From DATAAZ01 sp036259875 (lineage in GTDB: Bacteria > Actinomycetota > Thermoleophilia > Gaiellales > Gaiellaceae): 17,932 nucleotides of DNA. Shown here piece after piece: positions 11,881 through 17,932 of this stretch. The stretch is from the NCBI GenBank assembly GCA_036259875.1, contig DATAAZ010000014.1:1-17932 (forward strand). The letters are read 5' to 3'. The notes beneath the pieces were generated by a model. The model did not search any database. It was not told the origin of the DNA and worked only from the letters and a program-made list of their open reading frames with translations. The position numbers were made by a program, and so were the translations under genes. How positions within the stretch are numbered: position 1 is the stretch's first letter; the number at the start of each line of letters is the position of its first letter.

Positions 11881-12586
11881 ACTGACGCTCGAGTACGACG
11901 GAAGCGACTTCGCGGGGTGGGCGGGCCAGCCCGGTCTCCGGACCGTGGAAGGCGAACTTCGCGCGGCGCTCGACGCCGTCTACCCCTCGTGGGGCGGCCT
12001 CGCCGTCGCCGGCCGGACCGACGCGGGCGTCCACGCCCGCGGCCAGGTCGCGAGCTTCTCCGCAGCCTCCGGACCGCCGGCCGAGCGCGCCGCAGACGCA
12101 TTGAACCCGGCGCTGCCGGACGACGTCGCGGTGATCGCGGCGGAGCGAGCTCCGGACGGGTTCCATGCCCGCTTCTCGGCCCGCTCGCGAACGTACCGGT
12201 ATCGCGTCTACGGACGGCGGGCGCCCTCTCCGTTCGAGCGCAAGCGCGCGCTCTGGCACCCGCGCCCGCTCGACGAACATCGCCTCCGCGCGGCGGCGGC
12301 GCTTCTGCACGGCGAGCACGATTTCCGCGCCTTCACGCCGAGCGAGACGCAGCACGAGGTCTTCGTCCGCGTGGTCGAGCGCGCGGCCTGGGAGACGGAG
12401 GGCGACGCGCTCGAGTTCTGGATCACGGCCGACAGCTTCCTGCGCCACATGGTGCGAACCCTCGTCGGTACGATGCTCGAGGTGGAGCCGGCCTGGTTCG
12501 CCCGCCTGCTCGAGGGGCGACCGCGCACCGAGGCGGGAACGACGGCGCCGCCCCACGGCCTTTACCTCGAGCGGGTCGACTACTGA
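11867..12586 (+). CDS. truA: tRNA pseudouridine(38-40) synthase TruA
   Basis: TruA isomerises uridines 38-40 in the anticodon stem-loop of many tRNAs. The 239-residue product shows LTLEYDGSDFAGW, the catalytic motif AGRTDAGVHARGQV with D52 as the nucleophile, LNPALPDDVAV, FHARFSARSRTYRYRVY and the C-terminal block FWITADSFLRHMVRTLVGTMLEV. ATG 11867 gives the family's normal N-terminus but has no Shine-Dalgarno sequence because the ArsR-type operator abuts it. The message may be leaderless, or truA may be read from upstream transcription. It overlaps the next gene by TGATG. A place shortly after rplQ is common in Gram-positive genomes. Confidence 0.95.
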   Translation: MTGVKLTLEYDGSDFAGWAGQPGLRTVEGELRAALDAVYPSWGGLAVAGRTDAGVHARGQVASFSAASGPPAERAADALNPALPDDVAVIAAERAPDGFHARFSARSRTYRYRVYGRRAPSPFERKRALWHPRPLDEHRLRAAAALLHGEHDFRAFTPSETQHEVFVRVVERAAWETEGDALEFWITADSFLRHMVRTLVGTMLEVEPAWFARLLEGRPRTEAGTTAPPHGLYLERVDY

Positions 12587-13221
12587 TGCGTTTCCGGACA
12601 GTTCTCTTCGATCTCGACGGCACGTTGATCGACTCGGGCGAGATGATCCTCGCCTCGTTTCGCCACGCGACTCGCACGGTGCTCGCACGCGAGATCCCCG
12701 ACGAGGAGCTCGTCGCGGCGACGGGCGGCGCGACGATCTACGAGCAAATGCGCGCGTTCGACCGCGACCGTGTCGAAGAGCTCGTCCGCGCCTACCGCGA
12801 GCACAACGAGCCGCTCCACAACGCGCTGGCCGCCTTCGACGGGGTCGAAGAGCTCCTCGTGCGACTCGTGCGTGAGGGGAGGCGTCTCGGCATCGTGACG
12901 TCGAAGCGTCGTCGAACGGTCGACCTCGCGTTCCGCGTCCTCCCGATCGGCGAGTTCTTCGAGACGATCGTGACTGCCGACCAGGTCGAGCGCCACAAGC
13001 CCGATCCCGAGCCGGTGCTCGTCGCGCTCGAGCGACTCGGGGCGAGCCCCGGCGACGCGGCGTTCGTCGGCGACTCGCCGTTCGACGTCGCCGCGGGGAA
13101 GGCGGCGGGTGTCTTCACGGTGGCGGTCTCGTGGGGCGGGATCCACCCGGAGGAGCGGCTGCTCGCCGCCGGCGCCGACGTCATCGCTCATTCGCCGTCG
13201 GAGCTGGTCGATGTCCTCTGA
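12586..13221 (+). CDS. HAD-superfamily phosphatase, PpaX/Gph-like
   Basis: The 211-residue product is a class I HAD hydrolase with all four motifs: DLDGT (nucleophile D9, acid D11), T105 in GIVTSKRRR, K138 in HKPDPEPV, and D163 in FVGDSPFDVAAG. The alpha-helical cap lies between about residues 15 and 85. The stretch FDLDGTLIDSGEMILASF together with TADQVERHKPDPEPVLVALERLG is most like the pyrophosphatase PpaX of Bacillus, but phosphoglycolate phosphatases (Gph) are close relatives. Substrate is therefore undecided between pyrophosphate and small phosphomonoesters. It starts on the truA stop (TGATG) and its last 11 bp overlap ligA, so truA, this gene and ligA appear co-transcribed. Confidence 0.88.
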   Translation: MRFRTVLFDLDGTLIDSGEMILASFRHATRTVLAREIPDEELVAATGGATIYEQMRAFDRDRVEELVRAYREHNEPLHNALAAFDGVEELLVRLVREGRRLGIVTSKRRRTVDLAFRVLPIGEFFETIVTADQVERHKPDPEPVLVALERLGASPGDAAFVGDSPFDVAAGKAAGVFTVAVSWGGIHPEERLLAAGADVIAHSPSELVDVL

Positions 13222-15229
13222 GGCGACCACCCTCCGCGAGCGGGTCGACGAGCTCCGCCGGCTAATCGACCATGCGAGCTACCAGTACTACGTCCTCGAC
13301 GACCCCGAGCTCTCGGACGCTGAGTTCGACCGGCTCTTCGACGAGCTCGTCGCGCTCGAGCGCGAGCACCCCGAGCTGGTCGCGCCCGATTCGCCCACGC
13401 AGCGCGTCGGCGCGCCGCCTTCCGAGACGTTCCCGAAGGTCGAGCACCTGTCGCCGATGGGGTCGCTCGAAAAGGTGACGGACGATGACGGGCTTCGCAA
13501 GTGGGCGGAGGACGTCCGGAAGCGCCTCGACTCCGACGAGCCGGTCGCGTACGTAACGGAGCCGAAGATCGACGGGTCCGCGGTCTCGCTCGTCTACGAG
13601 AACGGCGTCTTCGTCCGCGGCGCGACGCGCGGCGACGGCGTACGCGGCGAGGACGTCACCCCGAACCTGAAGACGGTCAAGGCGATTCCGCTCCGGATGC
13701 GGCTTCCCGACGGCGAACGGCCGCCTCGCGTCCTCGAGGTGCGCGGCGAGGTTTACCTGCCGCTCTCGGGCTTCAGGCGCCTGAACGAGCGGCTCGCCGC
13801 CGAGGGGAAGAAGACGGCGCCGAACCCGCGGAACGCCGCGGCCGGGTCCCTCCGGCAGAAGGACTCGCGGATCACGGCGTCACGGCCGCTCTCGATCTGG
13901 GTCCACGGACTCGGCTATCGCGACGGGGTCGAGTTCGAAAGCCACTTCCAGGCGCTCGAGTGGCTCCGCGCGCGCGGCTTCCGGACGAACCCGTATGCCG
14001 AGCGGCACGAGTCGATCGACGGGGTCGCCAAGGTCTGCCGCGAGTGGGAGAGGCGGCGCGTCGAGCTCGACTACGAGATCGACGGGATCGTGATCAAGGT
14101 CGATTCCCTCGCCCAGGAACGACGGCTCGGCTCGCTCCACGACCGGCCGCGCTGGGCGCGCGCCTACAAGTGGGCGCCCATGACGGCACCGACGAAGCTG
14201 CTCAAGATCAACATCCGCGTCGGTCGGACGGGCAACCTGAACCCGTGGGCGCAGCTCGAGCCGGTCGAGGTCGGCGGAGTCACGATCTCGACCGCGACGC
14301 TGCACAACGAGGAGGACATCAACCGAAAGGACATCCGCGAGGGCGACGTCGTCATCGTCCAGCGCGCCGGCGACGTCATCCCGCAGGTCGTCGGGCCGGT
14401 GCTGCCCCATCGACCGGGGACGAAGCCGTTCCGGATGCCGAAGACCTGCCCCCTGTGCGGCGCCCAGGTCGTGAAGCCCGAGCGCGAGGCGATGCACCGC
14501 TGTCCGAACCGGGCATGCCCGTCCCGCGGCCTCGAGACGCTGATCCACTGGGTCATGGCCGCGATGGACATCGAGGGGGTCGGCGAGCAGTTCGTCCGCC
14601 GCTTCTGGAACGAGGGGCTCCTACGCTCGATGCCCGACCTCTACCGGCTTACCCCGGAGCAGCTCGCGGAGTACGAGGGGTTCGGCGAGATCTCCGCACG
14701 GAAGGCGATCGACGCCATCCAGCGCTCCAAGGAGCAGTCGTTCTCGCGCGTCCTCTACGGCCTCAACATCCCGCAGGTCGGCTGGGTGACGGCGATGAAT
14801 CTGGCGCGCCACTTCGGCTCGGCCGACCGGCTCATGGAGGCAAGCCAGGAGCAGATCGAGGAGGTGGAGGGAATCGGCCCCGACAGGGCCGAGGCGATCG
14901 CGGAATGGTTCGCGGACGAGGAGAACCGTCGCCTCGTCGCCGAACTCCGCCAGCTAGGCCTTCGCTTCGAGGCGGGCGAGGCGGAACGGCCGGTCGAGGG
15001 GCCGCTCTCCGGTCGCACCTACGTCATTACGGGGACGCTCGAGCGCTGGTCGCGCGAGGAGGCAGCCGCAGCGCTCGAGGCCAAGGGCGCGAGCGTGAAG
15101 GACTCGGTCTCGAAGAAGACGACCGGTCTCGTCGTCGGCGAGCAGCCCGGCTCGAAGCTCGAGAAGGCCCAGCGCGCGGGCGTCCCGCTCCTGACGGAGG
15201 CCGAGTTCGAGCAGCTCGTCGGCGCCTGA
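13211..15229 (+). CDS. ligA: NAD-dependent DNA ligase LigA (divergent)
   Basis: LigA seals nicks in duplex DNA using NAD+ in replication and repair. The 672-residue product has every domain: Ia (YYVLDDPELSDAEFDRLFDEL...PDSPTQRVG, about 20-67), the adenylation domain with lysine K119 in TEPKIDGSAVS, an OB fold (about 320-400), a zinc finger C413, C416, C431, C436, helix-hairpin-helix repeats (about 450-580), and a BRCT domain (about 597-672). Several normally conserved spots differ: KIDGSA for KxDGLA, PMGSLEKV for PMLSLDNAF, NLNPWAQLEPV for the TPVAxLxPV type, and IPQVGWVTA for the IRxVGExTA type. ATG 13211 overlaps the HAD gene by 11 bp. All catalytic elements are intact. Confidence 0.94.
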   Translation: MSSEATTLRERVDELRRLIDHASYQYYVLDDPELSDAEFDRLFDELVALEREHPELVAPDSPTQRVGAPPSETFPKVEHLSPMGSLEKVTDDDGLRKWAEDVRKRLDSDEPVAYVTEPKIDGSAVSLVYENGVFVRGATRGDGVRGEDVTPNLKTVKAIPLRMRLPDGERPPRVLEVRGEVYLPLSGFRRLNERLAAEGKKTAPNPRNAAAGSLRQKDSRITASRPLSIWVHGLGYRDGVEFESHFQALEWLRARGFRTNPYAERHESIDGVAKVCREWERRRVELDYEIDGIVIKVDSLAQERRLGSLHDRPRWARAYKWAPMTAPTKLLKINIRVGRTGNLNPWAQLEPVEVGGVTISTATLHNEEDINRKDIREGDVVIVQRAGDVIPQVVGPVLPHRPGTKPFRMPKTCPLCGAQVVKPEREAMHRCPNRACPSRGLETLIHWVMAAMDIEGVGEQFVRRFWNEGLLRSMPDLYRLTPEQLAEYEGFGEISARKAIDAIQRSKEQSFSRVLYGLNIPQVGWVTAMNLARHFGSADRLMEASQEQIEEVEGIGPDRAEAIAEWFADEENRRLVAELRQLGLRFEAGEAERPVEGPLSGRTYVITGTLERWSREEAAAALEAKGASVKDSVSKKTTGLVVGEQPGSKLEKAQRAGVPLLTEAEFEQLVGA

Positions 15230-15241
15230 CGCGCAGGCGAG

Positions 15242-15256
15242 GCCGGGACGACCGGC
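15242..15256. terminator. Small hairpin between convergent ligA and dacB
   Basis: GCCGG (15242-15246) and CCGGC (15252-15256) form a perfect 5-bp stem with a five-base loop inside the 32-bp convergent intergenic space. There is no T tract on either side. It is where a bidirectional terminator would be expected, but the evidence is weak. Confidence 0.25.
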
Positions 15257-15261
15257 GGAGC

Positions 15262-16473
15262 TCACGGGTGGGCAGCGAGGATCTGGGCGAAACGGTCCTG
15301 CCCGCGGCGCGCGTGCCACCACGGGATCGGATAGCCGTTCTGGAGGATCGAGAAGACGTAGCGCGTCGTCGCGTAGCCCGAGAGCGCGGATGCGCTCGAC
15401 GTCGTGCCGGTCTTCGCGCGGACCCTCCGGAACGCGGGCCCGCTCGTCATCCGGTCGTCCAGCGTGCCGTTCACCCCGGCGACGGGGAGCGACGCGTAGA
15501 ACGGCCCCGCAACGCGCGGATCGTCCCGTACGGAGGTCAGCAGCGCGGCGAGCGCCCGCGCCGTCAGACGGTCGCCGCGCGAGAGCCCCGAGCCGTCGAC
15601 GATTCGCACGCCGGCAAGCGGCACGCCGCGCGCGGCGAGGACGCGCCGAACGACGCGGGCCCCTGCCCCGGTCGTCCCCCGGCCGAGCTCGTGCGAGCCG
15701 AGCTCCTTGAGGAGCATCTCCGCATAGAAATTGTCGCTCTCGACGTTCATCACGCGGACGATGCGCGCGACGGGCGGCGAGAACACGTCCGCGAGGGCAG
15801 TCGCGCCCGGGCCGGCGACGCCTGTCCCGATCGCGCGTCCGATCCGGACGCCCTCCGCCCGGAGCGCCTGGAGAAACGCCTGGGCGGCAGCCCGCGCGGG
15901 AGCGTCGACCGTACGGCCTCCGACTTTCCCCCGCGCGACAATCAGCGCCGAGAGGGGCGGGCATTCGCGCTTGTAGAACGAGGGTTTCCACCCGGGTCCC
16001 GTCCGCCGGGTGTCGAAGTGCGATTCGTCGGCCACGATGCCGCCCGTCACGCGCGCGATCCCGCGTGCCTCGACCTCGCGCGCGAGGGCTGCGAGGTCGG
16101 CGCGCGACAGCGTCGGATCGCCGTATCCCTTGAGGACAAGCCGACCACGCCAAACGGCCCCGAGGAGGCGGCCCTCGCCGAGGACGCGGGTCGGGAGTCG
16201 ATAGCCCGGCCCCAGCGCGTCGAGTGCCGCGACGGCCACGGTCAGCTTCTCGTTCGACGCGGGGCGAAGCGGGAGGCGGCCGTTCCTGCCGAACACGACC
16301 TCGCGCGTCGCGAGGTCGACGGCGATTGCCCCGGTCGCGTTCCACGAGACGCCCGGAACGGTGAGCGCGCGGGTGAGCCGCGCCTCGAGCGCCGTGGCGC
16401 CGGCGGCGACGGGTCCGACCGCGAGCGCGAACGCGATCGTGAGCGCGAGGATGGCGAAACGGCGAATCGTCAC
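15262..16473 (-). CDS. dacB: D-alanyl-D-alanine carboxypeptidase/endopeptidase (S13 family, PBP4-type)
   Basis: Low-molecular-mass penicillin-binding proteins of this family trim peptidoglycan stem peptides outside the membrane. From GTG 16473 the product is 403 residues. A signal peptide is clear: TIRR, then the hydrophobic FAILALTIAFALAVG and an alanine-rich cleavage region. The penicillin-binding motifs follow: SNEK (S73-K76, in RPASNEKL), SDN (246-248, in ESDNFYAEML) and KTG (354-356, in AKTGTTSS). DGSGLSRGD is also typical of S13. ATG 16518 would add 15 residues before the signal peptide. I prefer GTG because a promoter-like TCGACT-N17-TATCTT lies between the two starts. The gene is convergent with ligA. 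Confidence 0.9.
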   Translation of the reverse strand: MTIRRFAILALTIAFALAVGPVAAGATALEARLTRALTVPGVSWNATGAIAVDLATREVVFGRNGRLPLRPASNEKLTVAVAALDALGPGYRLPTRVLGEGRLLGAVWRGRLVLKGYGDPTLSRADLAALAREVEARGIARVTGGIVADESHFDTRRTGPGWKPSFYKRECPPLSALIVARGKVGGRTVDAPARAAAQAFLQALRAEGVRIGRAIGTGVAGPGATALADVFSPPVARIVRVMNVESDNFYAEMLLKELGSHELGRGTTGAGARVVRRVLAARGVPLAGVRIVDGSGLSRGDRLTARALAALLTSVRDDPRVAGPFYASLPVAGVNGTLDDRMTSGPAFRRVRAKTGTTSSASALSGYATTRYVFSILQNGYPIPWWHARRGQDRFAQILAAHP

Positions 16474-16497
16474 GTCGTCTAGGACTCGCGGCCCCTG

Positions 16498-16526
16498 AAG
16501 ATAGGCCGAACGGCCCATGGAGTCGA
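16498..16526 (-). promoter_or_regulatory. Putative dacB promoter
   Basis: On the minus strand TCGACT (16521-16526) and TATCTT (16498-16503) are separated by 17 bp, each matching the consensus hexamers at four of six positions. Transcription would start near 16491, about 18 bases before GTG 16473 and downstream of ATG 16518, which supports the shorter dacB protein. Confidence 0.4.
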
Positions 16527-16540
16527 GCGGGAACGGGTCA

Positions 16541-16546
16541 GATAAT
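16541..16546 (+). promoter_or_regulatory. Putative -10 box for the 16554 gene
   Basis: GATAAT matches TATAAT at five of six positions and ends seven bases before GTG 16554, the distance at which transcription would begin on the start codon itself. No ribosome-binding site is visible, so a leaderless mRNA is plausible. The -35 region (about 16518-16523, TGGAGT) is weak. Confidence 0.4.
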
Positions 16547-16553
16547 CGGGGCG

Positions 16554-16895
16554 GTGCCGCACGACCTCTCGGATCTCCTTGCTCGAATACGAATGCTCGC
16601 CGACGGCGATTCGAGCGAGCCGGCCGACCGCCTGCTAGCGACGATCGAGCATACGCTGACCGACGGATACGCTCACGCGCTCGCGCTCGAAGGCGAGCGG
16701 CTCCGCATCGAGCGTGAAATGGGCGAGGCGGTCACGCACCTCGAGGAGGAGGACGAAGTCGAGGCGATCACCGAGCTCGCCGCCCGGCTCGAAACGACCG
16801 ACCGTGACCTCGTTCGGCTGCGGACCGTTCTCGTCGCGCTTCGCCGGCGCGCCGACTGCGTGCGCGGGGTGGGCGCAACGGCGGCGTACCGATAG
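16554..16895 (+). CDS. Hypothetical protein, probably coiled coil
   Basis: I do not recognise this 113-residue protein. It starts at GTG 16554 with LSDLLARIRMLADG, then from about residue 30 to 105 is almost wholly helical and rich in Glu, Arg, Ala and Leu (EGERLRIEREMGEAVTHLEEEDEVEAITELAARLETTDRDLVRLRTVLVALRRR), with a heptad-like hydrophobic spacing that suggests a coiled coil. It has one cysteine and no signal peptide or membrane span. It is divergent from dacB and sits alone, followed by 180 bp without a gene. The -10-like GATAAT at leaderless distance supports expression. Function unknown. Confidence 0.6.
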   Translation: MPHDLSDLLARIRMLADGDSSEPADRLLATIEHTLTDGYAHALALEGERLRIEREMGEAVTHLEEEDEVEAITELAARLETTDRDLVRLRTVLVALRRRADCVRGVGATAAYR

Positions 16896-16973
16896 AAGCG
16901 CCTGGCGCGGCACAGGCCGAGTCGCCGGGCCGCCGCTGCTCGCCCCGATGGCGCGTCCTAGTCGCCCCTGTAG

Positions 16974-16999
16974 CCTCCCGCGATAACCCTCGCGGGGGG
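16974..16999. terminator. Strong hairpin, possible terminator
   Basis: CCTCCCGCG (16974-16982) pairs with CGCGGGGGG (16991-16999) around an 8-nt loop, a 9-bp stem with one G:T pair. It lies in the 182-bp gap between the convergent hypothetical gene (ends 16895) and the response regulator (stop at 17078), where a terminator for either would be expected. There is no T tract, so it may be another kind of structured element. The rest of this gap is G+C-rich, and I see no gene or known RNA in it. Confidence 0.4.
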
Positions 17000-17077
17000 G
17001 TGGATGCAGGGGCATGCCGCCGCACAGCCTCGGAAGCGTCGCACCGCGGCGACGAGCGACCGCCCGCCAGTTCCCCC

Positions 17078-17770
17078 CTAGACGATCCCGCTCCGAACGG
17101 CGTAGACGGCGGCCTGGATGCGGTTCTCGATCTGGAGCTTCATCAGGATGTTCGAGATGTGGTTCTTTACCGTCTTCGGGCTGATGTAGAGCTCACGGGC
17201 GATCTCGGCGTTGTCCTTCCCGATCGCGATCAGCTTCAGCACCTCGAGCTCGCGGTCGGAGAGCTCGGCGCGAAGCGACTCGGTCTTTCCCGCCCCGGCC
17301 GCCTGAGCGCGGAGGAGCTGGAGAACCTTCGCCGCGATCTGCGGCGAGATCAGCGACTCGCCGGCGGCGGCGGCGCGGATCCCGGCGACGAGCTGCTGGA
17401 TCGACGAGTCCTTCAAGAGGTAACCGCACGCGCCGGCCATGACGGCGTTCACCACGTCGCCGTCGTCGATGGAGATCGTGAGGACGACGACACGCGTGCG
17501 CGGAGCGAAGGTCGTGATCTCCCGCGTCGCCTCGACACCCGAGATGCCGGGCATGTTGAGGTCCATCACGACCACGTCGGGGGCGAGCTCCCGCACGAGC
17601 CGGAGCGCGTTCTCGCCGTTGGCCGCCTCGCCGACGATGTGGACGCCCTGCTCCGTCAGGAGGTTGACGAGCCCGGTGCGGAAGAGGTCGTGGTCGTCAA
17701 CGAGAACGACGCGCGGGGCGTCGTGCTCGCTCTCCGCAGAACCCCGGTCCCGGGCGGGCGATGCCTCCAT
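17078..17770 (-). CDS. NarL/FixJ-family response regulator
   Basis: The 230-residue product is a two-component response regulator acting as a DNA-binding transcription factor. The receiver domain (about 20-140) has the acidic pair D25-D26 (VVLVDDHDLFRTGL), phospho-acceptor D70 (VVMDLNMPGISGVE), T98 (VVVLTIS) and K120 (GYLLKDSS). The LuxR-type HTH lies at about 167-225 (LSDRELEVLKLIAIGKDNAEIARELYISPKTVKNHISNILMKL). The first ~18 residues are a low-complexity leader. ATG 17770 has a strong AGGAGG seven bases upstream. No histidine kinase is in the window. The gene follows a 3D-domain protein gene on the same strand after 40 bp. Target genes and signal are unknown. Confidence 0.94.
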   Translation of the reverse strand: MEASPARDRGSAESEHDAPRVVLVDDHDLFRTGLVNLLTEQGVHIVGEAANGENALRLVRELAPDVVVMDLNMPGISGVEATREITTFAPRTRVVVLTISIDDGDVVNAVMAGACGYLLKDSSIQQLVAGIRAAAAGESLISPQIAAKVLQLLRAQAAGAGKTESLRAELSDRELEVLKLIAIGKDNAEIARELYISPKTVKNHISNILMKLQIENRIQAAVYAVRSGIV

Positions 17771-17788
17771 CCTTCTTCCTCCTGGCCG

Positions 17789-17814
17789 CTGAGCCGGATT
17801 CTAGTGCGGCTCAG
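17789..17814 (-). other. Hairpin between 3D-domain gene and response regulator, with -10-like loop
   Basis: CTGAGCCG (17789-17796) and CGGCTCAG (17807-17814) are a perfect 8-bp inverted repeat that spans the stop codon of the upstream gene. Read on the minus strand, the loop contains TAGAAT (17798-17803), five of six to a -10 box, and transcription from it would begin about 20 bases before the regulator's start, just ahead of the AGGAGG. The site could be a terminator or attenuator for the upstream gene, or an operator over a promoter for the regulator. No strong -35 is visible. Confidence 0.4.
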
Positions 17815-17932
17815 TGCAAAGTGATAGTCACGGTCCTGCGACCCCACTCGACCGCCTGAGCACAGGTCGGGAACCAGAGGTCGATCGTCGCGCCGCGGAC
17901 GGCGCTGCCGGTGTCGGCGGCGACGCCCTCTC
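17811..17932 (-). CDS. 3D-domain (double-psi beta-barrel) cell-wall protein, C-terminal end (partial)
   Basis: The last 39 codons before the stop (TCA on the plus strand at 17811-17813) read EGVAADTGSAVRGATIDLWF, then PTCAQAVEWGRRTVTITLH. The pattern GxAxDTGxAIxGxxIDxxFxxxxxAxxWGxRxVxV is the C-terminal part of the 3D (Asp-Asp-Asp) domain found in MltA-like lytic enzymes, Bacillus YorM/YabE-type and actinobacterial resuscitation-type proteins. Two of the aspartates are visible (DTGSA and IDLW). The domain normally acts on or near peptidoglycan, outside the membrane. The rest of the gene lies beyond the window. Its stop codon lies within the hairpin that precedes the response regulator gene. 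Confidence 0.85.
   Translation of the reverse strand, partial: EGVAADTGSAVRGATIDLWFPTCAQAVEWGRRTVTITLH

Noticed and set aside
13501..16482. A 993-codon open frame on the + strand across ligA and antisense to dacB
   Set aside because: It crosses two genes with clear domain structure in other frames, and its translation is Arg/Gly/Pro-rich low-complexity sequence without any domain. Long shadow frames are expected at this G+C content.
16896..17077. A known structured RNA (SRP RNA, tmRNA, riboswitch) in the gap before the response regulator
   Set aside because: None of the conserved cores of those families is present; only a simple hairpin can be supported.
17000..17824. A 274-codon open frame on the + strand opposite the response regulator
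   Set aside because: The sequence is the antisense of a clear receiver-HTH protein and contains only Asp/Arg/Leu-rich strings.
1..17932. CRISPR array, insertion sequence, prophage or tRNA genes
   Set aside because: No regularly spaced direct repeats, transposase or phage-like protein, or tRNA cloverleaf was seen on either strand.

Overview
The window is a high-G+C bacterial chromosome segment. Its first 11 kb are the 3' part of the S10 cluster, the whole spc operon and the whole alpha operon, all on the + strand: rplP(end)-rpmC-rpsQ-rplN-rplX-rplE-rpsN(Zn type)-rpsH-rplF-rplR-rpsE-rpmD-rplO-secY-adk-map-rpmJ-rpsM-rpsK-rpsD-rpoA-rplQ. Several features suggest an actinobacterium, perhaps of a deep lineage such as Thermoleophilia: frequent GTG and TTG starts, a small zinc-type S14, a mycobacterium-like N-terminally extended S17, an L24 with CxxC motifs, and truA soon after rplQ. 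That placement is an inference; no rRNA is present.

Most junctions in the ribosomal part are ATGA/TGATG overlaps or gaps of a few bases, so the genes are probably co-transcribed and translationally coupled. The exceptions are seven gaps of about 45-170 bp: rplN/rplX, rplR/rpsE, secY/adk, map/rpmJ, rpsM/rpsK, rpsD/rpoA and rpoA/rplQ. These gaps hold short palindromic, REP-like repeats or hairpins, and they are the least explained part of the region. The infA gene, which often lies between map and rpmJ, is absent from this locus.

From 11.07 to 11.88 kb a small module lies on the - strand: a cysteine-free ArsR-type repressor and an SRPBCC/AHSA1-family protein overlapping by 8 bp. A promoter-like sequence upstream of it is covered by two tandem 16-bp palindromes, GTAAG-N6-CTTAC, with 17-bp periodicity. 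This is a convincing auto-regulatory operator, and it also abuts the truA start codon.

From 11.87 to 15.23 kb, truA (pseudouridine synthase), a PpaX-like HAD phosphatase and a complete but divergent NAD-dependent DNA ligase (ligA) overlap head to tail on the + strand. Convergent to ligA is a secreted S13-family D-Ala-D-Ala carboxypeptidase (dacB). Divergent from dacB is a 113-residue, probably coiled-coil, unknown protein that may be read from a leaderless mRNA. The right end carries, on the - strand, a NarL/FixJ-type response regulator without a visible kinase. Upstream of it is the C-terminal tail of a cell-wall-type 3D-domain protein cut by the window edge.

No tRNA, rRNA, CRISPR array, insertion sequence or prophage gene was recognised. 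The coding content is largely ordinary housekeeping. The points worth following up are the intergenic repeats, the ArsR operator, the long S17 extension, the rpsK leader and the missing infA.
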